Shown here piece after piece: positions 24,288-29,241 of a DNA stretch of 29,241 nucleotides. A program made the translations under genes and the position numbers. The notes beneath the pieces were generated by a model. The model saw nothing but the letters and a program-made list of their open reading frames with translations. It did no database searches and had not been told where the DNA came from. Every line of letters begins with the position of its first letter. Positions within the stretch are counted from its first letter, which is position 1. Source of the stretch: Sphingomonadales bacterium UBA2369 (GTDB lineage: Bacteria > Pseudomonadota > Alphaproteobacteria > Sphingomonadales > Sphingomonadaceae); contig DDTH01000004.1 of the NCBI GenBank assembly GCA_002344055.1, positions 173 through 29,413 of the forward strand, read 5' to 3'.

Positions 24288-25655
24288 TCATCGCCCCAGC
24301 AAATGATCCACCATTTCCCGTAAACCACGGAAGCCTGTTAGGCACAACGCGCCCTTCTCGTCCGCGACCGAGGCCGGCAGCAACGCCCGTTCGAAGCCGA
24401 GCTTCGCTGCTTCCTTCAGCCGCAAACCCGCATGCGCGACAGGGCGCAAGGCGCCTGATAGCGCCACCTCGCCGAATGCCACGCTGTCCGCCGGCACCGG
24501 CCGCTCGGACAGGGCCGACACCAGAGCCGCCGCCACCGCCAGATCGGCGGCGGGATCACTCACACGGTAGCCACCGGCGATGTTGAGATAGACCTCGGCG
24601 GTCGAGAAAGAGAGGCCGCAGCGCGCCTCCAGCACTGCCAGGATCATTGCCAGCCGCCCGCTGTCCCAGCCGACCACCGCCCGCCGAGGCGTCGCGCCGC
24701 TGGCCAGCCGCACGGTCAGCGCCTGGATCTCGACCAGCACCGGCCTTGTCCCTTCCAGCGCCGGAAACACCACCGATCCCGGCACCGCCTCGCCCCGATC
24801 GGTCAGGAACAGGGCGGAAGGATTGGCGACCTCGCTCAGCCCCTCCTCGCCCATTGCGAACACGCCGATCTCGTCCGTGCCACCGAAGCGGTTCTTGGTC
24901 GCGCGCAGGATGCGGTACTGGTGCGAACGTTCGCCCTCGAAGCTCAGCACCGTGTCGACCATATGTTCGAGCACGCGCGGTCCGGCGAGACTGCCTTCCT
25001 TGGTGACATGGCCGACCAGCACCAAAGCCGCGCCCGTCTCCTTGGCGAAGCGGATCAGCTCGTGCGCCGACGAGCGTACCTGGCTCACCGTCCCCGGCGC
25101 GCCTTCGATCATGTCGGAATACATGGTCTGGATCGAATCGATCACGACCAGAGCCGGCCGCTCCTCGGCCAGCGTAGTGAGAATGTCCCGAACCGAGGTC
25201 GCCGCCGCGAGCTGGAGCGTCGGCGCGGTCACGCCCAGCCGCCGCGCTCTGAGGCGCACCTGATCCGCCGCTTCCTCGCCGGAGACATAGACGACCGGCA
25301 TCCCCTGCCCCGCGATCCGCCCCGCCGCCTGCAGCAGCAAAGTCGACTTGCCGATTCCCGGATCGCCGCCAATGAGCGTCGCCGATCCCGCCACCAGCCC
25401 GCCGCCCTGCGCCCGGTCCAACTCGGCGATCCCGGTCGAAGCCCGCGCCGGCAGCGCCACTTCCGCATTCAGCCCGACCAGTTCCACCCGCCGCCCGCCG
25501 CCACGCAGATCATGCTTGGCGGTGAAAGGCGTGACGACCTGCGCCGCATCCTCGACCAGGCTGTTCCAGTCGCCGCAATCGCCGCACTGCCCCTGCCAGC
25601 GCGGGCTCACCGCGCCGCACGCCTGACAGACATATTGCTTCTTTGGCTTGGCCAT
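24288..25655 (-). CDS. radA: DNA repair protein RadA (Sms)
   Basis: 455 residues, the normal length. The N-terminal four-Cys zinc finger is C10/C13/C24/C27 (CQACG, CGDCG). The RecA-like ATPase has Walker A GDPGIGKST (97-105) and Walker B-type strand ALVVIDSIQ, followed by the RadA-specific KNRFG motif (254-258). The C-terminal third is the Lon-protease-like domain without protease activity (AEVYLNIAGGYRVSDPAADLAVAAAL, PVADSVAFGEVALSG-like segments). RadA is a hexameric helicase that drives branch migration in recombinational repair. Convergent with the DUF4274 gene; divergent from the secreted-protein gene at 25753. Confidence 0.97.
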   Translation of the reverse strand: MAKPKKQYVCQACGAVSPRWQGQCGDCGDWNSLVEDAAQVVTPFTAKHDLRGGGRRVELVGLNAEVALPARASTGIAELDRAQGGGLVAGSATLIGGDPGIGKSTLLLQAAGRIAGQGMPVVYVSGEEAADQVRLRARRLGVTAPTLQLAAATSVRDILTTLAEERPALVVIDSIQTMYSDMIEGAPGTVSQVRSSAHELIRFAKETGAALVLVGHVTKEGSLAGPRVLEHMVDTVLSFEGERSHQYRILRATKNRFGGTDEIGVFAMGEEGLSEVANPSALFLTDRGEAVPGSVVFPALEGTRPVLVEIQALTVRLASGATPRRAVVGWDSGRLAMILAVLEARCGLSFSTAEVYLNIAGGYRVSDPAADLAVAAALVSALSERPVPADSVAFGEVALSGALRPVAHAGLRLKEAAKLGFERALLPASVADEKGALCLTGFRGLREMVDHLLGR

Positions 25656-25752
25656 GCGCCCGGTCTAGCTGGAACAGGAAGAGAACACCAGATGAAGATT
25701 GACCGGGCCAATCCCGCTTGTAGCGTCAGCCGCGTATCGACCGGAGGATTCC

Positions 25753-26367
25753 ATGCGTGTGAAGTATGCGTTCGCGTTGTTGCTGATGTGGGTCGCCGCT
25801 CCGGCGGCCGGCCAGGCGGTCTCTCAGGCCGCGCCCGCTCTATCCTCCCGCCCCGAACAGATCGCCGCGCTCATCGAGAAGATCATCCCTCTGGCGACCT
25901 CCCGCGATTGGGACGAGGCACGGGCCGCCTTCCCGGACGCCCGCTGGCAGGCACCCAACGAATATACCGATGCGCTAAGGGGCAATCGGATGCGCGAATT
26001 GCAGGGTGAGATGGCCATCGCCGGCCTGCAATACCGGATCTCGATCACCGGCACGCTGGACAGCCTCTGGGATGTCACGCTGGAGGCGCCCGAAAATGTC
26101 CGCCCCCGCCTGAACTGGACGGCGATCGGCGATGCGCTCGCCGCGCGGCAGGTAGAGGCCGAGCTCGTCGTCTGCGCCGATGGCCCTCGCGGCGACGGCT
26201 ATCGCATCCTGTCGCATGCGGGGCGGACCGCCTGGCTCAATTTCTACACCTCGCAGCAGCACGGCGGGGAAAACTACCATTTCGGTTTCTTCAATCCATA
26301 CAATCCGGCCAGCGACGAAGCGGGGCTGCGCCAGATGATGGAGGGCCGCTGCGGGCGGCGCCGCTGA
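25753..26367 (+). CDS. Secreted hypothetical protein
   Basis: 204 residues. The ATG at 25753 has GGAGG five bases upstream, which decides it over a more distal in-frame start at 25699. Residues 1-20 are a signal peptide (YAFALLLMWVAAPAAG). The mature part has no membrane helix and no motif I recognise; notable segments are IPLATSRDWDEARAAFPDA, ISITGTLDSLWDVTLE and a Gly/Asn/aromatic-rich stretch GGENYHFGFFNPYNPAS near residue 170. It ends in a short basic tail with one Cys. Function unknown. Confidence 0.75.
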   Translation: MRVKYAFALLLMWVAAPAAGQAVSQAAPALSSRPEQIAALIEKIIPLATSRDWDEARAAFPDARWQAPNEYTDALRGNRMRELQGEMAIAGLQYRISITGTLDSLWDVTLEAPENVRPRLNWTAIGDALAARQVEAELVVCADGPRGDGYRILSHAGRTAWLNFYTSQQHGGENYHFGFFNPYNPASDEAGLRQMMEGRCGRRR

Positions 26368-26386
26368 CCCGCTCGCGATCGCGGCG

Positions 26387-26408
26387 CCGGCGCGTCACGT
26401 CGCGCCGC
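26387..26408. terminator. GC-rich hairpin between the secreted-protein and HPF-like genes
   Basis: GGCGCG (26389-26394), six-base loop, CGCGCC (26401-26406), with a further partial pairing of CC/GC flanks. It lies 20 bases after the stop at 26367, where a terminator would be expected, but no T-run follows. It may be a factor-dependent or attenuating hairpin, or simply a product of the high GC content. Confidence 0.25.
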
Positions 26409-26465
26409 CGGGAACAGCTTCGTGTGCGGCGCATTGTCGGTGCAGGAACAACCAGCGGAGGGATC

Positions 26466-26783
26466 ATGTTCGTCCAGATCAGAACCGATAACCAGATCGT
26501 CTCGGACGCCGAGTCCAACGAGCGGCTCGAACAGCGCGTGCGGGAGAAACTGGGCCGGTTCGAAAAGCGCCTGACCCATGTCGAATTGCATATTGAGGAT
26601 GTGAATGGCGCGAAGGGCGGGGCGGCGGACAAGCGAGTCTCGCTGGAGGCGCGGCCGAGCGGGCACCAGCCGGTCGCCGTCCATGCGGAGGCAGCACGCG
26701 TCGACGCCGCCGTGACGGCGGCGGCGGACAAAGCAACCCGCGCTCTCGACAATCTGTTCGGCAAACTGGCCGCCCGGCACTGA
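26466..26783 (+). CDS. HPF/RaiA-family ribosome-associated protein
   Basis: 105 residues, fitting the short HPF/YfiA type, with the beta-alpha-beta-beta-beta-alpha pattern: MFVQIRTDNQI, helix SNERLEQRVREKLGRF, strands THVELHIEDVNG and KRVSLEARPSG, PVAVHAEAARVDAAV and a final helix. Family members bind the decoding centre and stop idle ribosomes, sometimes forming 100S dimers. The N-terminus lacks the usual HLE-type region and the C-terminal dimerisation domain of long HPF is missing. The ATG at 26466 follows GGAGGG. A more distal in-frame start at 26424 has no such site. Function on ribosomes is inferred from the fold-level pattern. Confidence 0.8.
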   Translation: MFVQIRTDNQIVSDAESNERLEQRVREKLGRFEKRLTHVELHIEDVNGAKGGAADKRVSLEARPSGHQPVAVHAEAARVDAAVTAAADKATRALDNLFGKLAARH

Positions 26784-26828
26784 TCTCGCGACTTCCCGCT
26801 GTCATCCCGCGCAGCTAAGGGCGCTCGC

Positions 26829-27521
26829 ATGCTCCGCCTTGCCAGCTACAATATCCGCAAGGCGATCGGCACGGACCGCCGCCGCCGGCCGGAACGCATT
26901 ATCGAGGTGCTGAACGAGCTCGATGCCGATGTCGTCGCGTTGCAGGAGGCGGACCGCCGCTTCGGCGTGCGCCACGCCGCCATCCCGCCGCACCTGCTGG
27001 AGGAGCATAGCGACCTGAAGCCGCTCCAGTTCGGCTGGCGCGCGGGCAGCATGGGCTGGCACGGCAATGCGCTGCTGGTCCGCAAGTCGATGAAGGTCGC
27101 GCATTGCGCGATGCTACATTTGCCCAGCCTCGAGCCGCGCGGCGCGGTACTGGGCGAGGTCGATACCGGCAAGACCTGCCTGCGCGTCGTCGGCATGCAT
27201 CTGGACCTGTCAGGCCTGTGGCGGCGACGGCAGGCCAATGCGATCCTGCACGAGGTGGAGAAACGCCACCACGACATGCCGACCGTGTTGATGGGCGATC
27301 TCAACGAATGGACGGTGCGCGGCGGCTGCCTGCGCGATTTCGGCACGCATATGACCTTCGCCGACACCGGCAAATCCTATCATGCCGGCAACCCGATCGC
27401 GCGGCTGGACCGGATCATGGTGTCGAAGCATGTGCGGATCAAAGCGTGCGGCGTCCACCGCAGCGCTGCCTCCCGCATGGGTTCCGACCATCTGCCGATC
27501 TGGGCCGACGTGGAGATTTGA
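26829..27521 (+). CDS. Endonuclease/exonuclease/phosphatase (EEP) family protein
   Basis: 230 residues with the catalytic set of the EEP fold: Asn8 (SYNIRK), metal-ligand Glu40 (LQEAD), GMHLDLS (122-128), Asp157/Asn159 (MGDLNEW) and Asp220-His221 (GSDHLPI). These enzymes cleave phosphodiesters or phosphomonoesters in nucleic acids, inositol phosphates or lipids with Mg2+. There is no signal peptide; the ATG at 26829 has AAGGG about ten bases upstream. It follows the HPF-like gene by 45 bases on the same strand and stops 7 bases before the convergent beta-lactamase-like gene. Substrate unknown. Confidence 0.9.
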   Translation: MLRLASYNIRKAIGTDRRRRPERIIEVLNELDADVVALQEADRRFGVRHAAIPPHLLEEHSDLKPLQFGWRAGSMGWHGNALLVRKSMKVAHCAMLHLPSLEPRGAVLGEVDTGKTCLRVVGMHLDLSGLWRRRQANAILHEVEKRHHDMPTVLMGDLNEWTVRGGCLRDFGTHMTFADTGKSYHAGNPIARLDRIMVSKHVRIKACGVHRSAASRMGSDHLPIWADVEI

Positions 27522-27528
27522 GACGGGC

Positions 27529-28869
27529 TTAGGGCCGCCTTCTCGCGCCGGTTCCATGCTCTCGCGGGCGCTCCGCCGGTGCGGCGTCGGTCTCCTCAGC
27601 CTGCTCGCGCGGCGAAGCGGCTGGCCCGCCATCCAGCCGCAGCCAGTCCCGGTGGGGCAGACCGTAGATCATGTCCATCACCTCATATTCGATCCCCGCC
27701 GGCCGTCCCGTCCCGCTGTTCCACAGCGCGACCACGCCGCTCTTGCGCGCCGGGTCGAACATGATCAGCGAGCGATAGCCCAGCACGCCGCCGCGATGGG
27801 CGACCACCTTGTGTCCGGCATAATCGAAGATGCGCCAACCCAACCCGTATGATGAGGTCGGCGTCCGTTCCGCATAGATGCGACGACGGCCATTCTCCCC
27901 CGGCGTGTTGACTCGCGGCGTCTGAACCGTGTCGAGCATTGCCTGCGGCAACACTTCCGGCGCCAGCCCCATCTGCGCGCGCATCCAGAGCGTCAGGTCC
28001 ATGATCGACCCGTTCACGCCGCCGGCGGACGGCACCCGATAGTAAGGCTCCAGCACTTCCTCGGGCCGCGACCCCCGTCCGCCGCGATGCGGCCGCGCCC
28101 AGCTTTGCGACGCGAGCAGCCGCCCCCGGCTCGCGCTGGCATTGGCCATGCCGAGCGGAGCGAAGATGTTCTCCGTCAGCGCTTCCTCGAACGTCTTGCC
28201 CGTCAGCCGCTCGATCACATCGGTCGCCGCGTCGTAACCGACATTCTGATAAGCGTGACACGTCCCCGGCTCGCACGATTGCGGCAGCATGGCGTGCAGC
28301 TGGCGCAAATAGCGCGGGTCCTCGCCACCCTCGAGCCGCGCGTCATGGGCATGGCCGTGCACGCCCAATTGGTGGGCCAGCACGTTCGCCACCGTGACCC
28401 GCGTCTCGTTGCCGTTCGGCAGGCGGAGGTTGCTGGAATAGCGCGAGATCGGCTCGTCCAGCGACAATTGCCCGCGCGAAGCCAGCAACGCCACCATGTC
28501 TGCCGCGACACCCTTGGACAAAGACGCCCAGCGGAACACCGTATGTTCGGTCACCCGTTCCTGGCTGTTCGATGCGACCGTGCCGAACCCCTTCACGAAC
28601 CGGATCTGGCCATTCTCGACCACGCCGACCGCCAGCCCGACCATGTTCTCGGCTTCGACCAGCCGGTTCAGCCGCGCCTCCAGCCGCGCATAATCGACCG
28701 CGCTCGGCCCACTGGTGACGACGGGGGGCACTTCCGCCTTGGCGATCGCGGTCCCGTTCGTGGCGCTGTTCCCAACGTCCGCGTCGGTCGCTCGCGAGCA
28801 GCCCGTCGCTAGGGACGACCCGACCAGCAACAGGAACAGGCCCAACCCGGCCTCGATATTTTTCAGCAA
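27529..28869 (-). CDS. Serine hydrolase lipoprotein, class C beta-lactamase / EstB-like
   Basis: 446 residues. A lipoprotein signal ends in L20-A-T-G-C24. The serine-hydrolase motifs are present: S116-x-x-K119 (SLSK), Y207-Q-N209 and a HRGG motif in place of KTG. HRGG is more common in esterases, peptidases and transglycosylase-associated hydrolases than in resistance beta-lactamases, so a cell-envelope esterase or peptidase is more likely than antibiotic hydrolysis. The start appears to be TTG at 28869, since no nearby in-frame ATG or GTG precedes the lipoprotein signal. The last about 30 residues are a charged, low-complexity tail. Convergent with the EEP gene, divergent from the LapA-domain gene. 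Confidence 0.88.
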   Translation of the reverse strand: MLKNIEAGLGLFLLLVGSSLATGCSRATDADVGNSATNGTAIAKAEVPPVVTSGPSAVDYARLEARLNRLVEAENMVGLAVGVVENGQIRFVKGFGTVASNSQERVTEHTVFRWASLSKGVAADMVALLASRGQLSLDEPISRYSSNLRLPNGNETRVTVANVLAHQLGVHGHAHDARLEGGEDPRYLRQLHAMLPQSCEPGTCHAYQNVGYDAATDVIERLTGKTFEEALTENIFAPLGMANASASRGRLLASQSWARPHRGGRGSRPEEVLEPYYRVPSAGGVNGSIMDLTLWMRAQMGLAPEVLPQAMLDTVQTPRVNTPGENGRRRIYAERTPTSSYGLGWRIFDYAGHKVVAHRGGVLGYRSLIMFDPARKSGVVALWNSGTGRPAGIEYEVMDMIYGLPHRDWLRLDGGPAASPREQAEETDAAPAERPREHGTGARRRP

Positions 28870-28994
28870 CTTCGTCCCGCCCAGAGAAACAGATTTGTCG
28901 TGGTGCTAATCCCGCCCCGAACCAAAAGATAGCGCCCGTCTAGACGCCACGACGTTATGGTGCGAGTGAACGCCGAGTTGAGGGACCGGACGCC

Positions 28995-29241
28995 ATGCAA
29001 TTCCTGAAAACGCTCTTCTGGGTGATGCTCGCCATCGGCATCGTCCTGTTCGCGCGGGAAAACTGGGTGCCGGTCGAAATTCAATTGTGGGCCGGCCTGA
29101 TCGCCGAGGTCAAACTGCCCTTCCTGCTGCTGGTCGTCTTCCTGCTCGGCTTCCTGCCAACCTATCTGCTCTATCGCGGCCGGGTGTGGACGCTGAAGCG
29201 CCAGATCGGTCGCCCGGACCGGGTCGTTGTCGGCAATCAGC
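28995..29241 (+). CDS. LapA-domain (DUF1049) inner-membrane protein, partial at right edge
   Basis: 82 open codons run off the window. Two membrane helices, near residues 4-20 (KTLFWVMLAIGIVLFAR) and 42-60 (LPFLLLVVFLLGFLPTYLLY), with the intervening ENWVPVEIQLW, match the LapA/DUF1049 pattern of small lipopolysaccharide-assembly-related membrane proteins. In many alphaproteobacteria such a gene lies between ihfB and trpF, but neither is visible here. The ATG at 28995 follows GAGGGACCGG. The 125 bases back to the divergent beta-lactamase-like gene hold no promoter I can call. Confidence 0.82.
   Translation, partial: MQFLKTLFWVMLAIGIVLFARENWVPVEIQLWAGLIAEVKLPFLLLVVFLLGFLPTYLLYRGRVWTLKRQIGRPDRVVVGNQ

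Noticed and set aside
27529..28869. Antibiotic-resistance class C beta-lactamase
   Set aside because: The SxxK and YxN motifs are present, but HRGG replaces KTG and the protein is a lipoprotein with a charged tail, which fits an envelope esterase or peptidase better.

Overview
The window looks like chromosomal DNA of a GC-rich alphaproteobacterium, most likely a sphingomonad. This rests on codon and base composition, gene complement (radA, a CcmI-like factor, an HPF-type protein, a LapA-domain protein) and a CTTGAC/CTATAT-type promoter before a tRNA-Glu gene. No insertion sequence, prophage or CRISPR array is visible. The taxonomic call is an inference, not a database match.

Layout. 1-851 (-): N-terminal part of a 5-oxoprolinase/hydantoinase A-type enzyme, cut by the left edge. 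935-1423 (+): small protein with a basic tail. 1392-4788 (-): a three-gene block of acetolactate synthase-like TPP enzyme, small secreted protein and aldehyde dehydrogenase. 5023-14891 (+): four tightly spaced genes for a penta-haem c554-like cytochrome, a lipoprotein with two GlcG/HbpS-like domains, an outer-membrane beta-barrel, and a 1463-residue deca-haem cytochrome ending in LVIVD-type repeats. 21332-14936 (-): four genes for an NAD(P)H/FAD oxidoreductase fused to two cyclic-nucleotide-binding domains and a four-cluster ferredoxin, a five-helix membrane protein with paired histidines, an FHA-TM-deca-haem cytochrome, and an HD-domain phosphohydrolase. 21444-22376 (+): a CcmI/CycH-like cytochrome c maturation factor. 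Then follow tRNA-Glu(CTC), an alpha/beta hydrolase, a thioesterase, a DUF4274 protein, RadA, a secreted protein, an HPF/RaiA-type protein, an EEP-family phosphatase/nuclease, a class C beta-lactamase-like lipoprotein and the start of a LapA-domain protein.

The striking part is 5023-21332. Two convergent operons, stops 44 bases apart, together encode what reads as a complete electron path: cytoplasmic NAD(P)H -> FAD -> four [4Fe-4S] clusters -> di-haem b membrane protein -> inner-membrane-anchored deca-haem cytochrome -> periplasmic penta-haem and deca-haem cytochromes -> outer-membrane barrel and lipoprotein. That is 25 predicted c-haem sites in three proteins. The inner-membrane side carries signalling modules (two cNMP pockets, an FHA-like domain, an HD phosphohydrolase), suggesting control by a nucleotide messenger. 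I know no named system with this set of parts. It resembles in logic, but not in recognisable sequence, the porin-cytochrome conduits used for extracellular electron exchange. The direction of flow and the terminal substrate cannot be read from the sequence.
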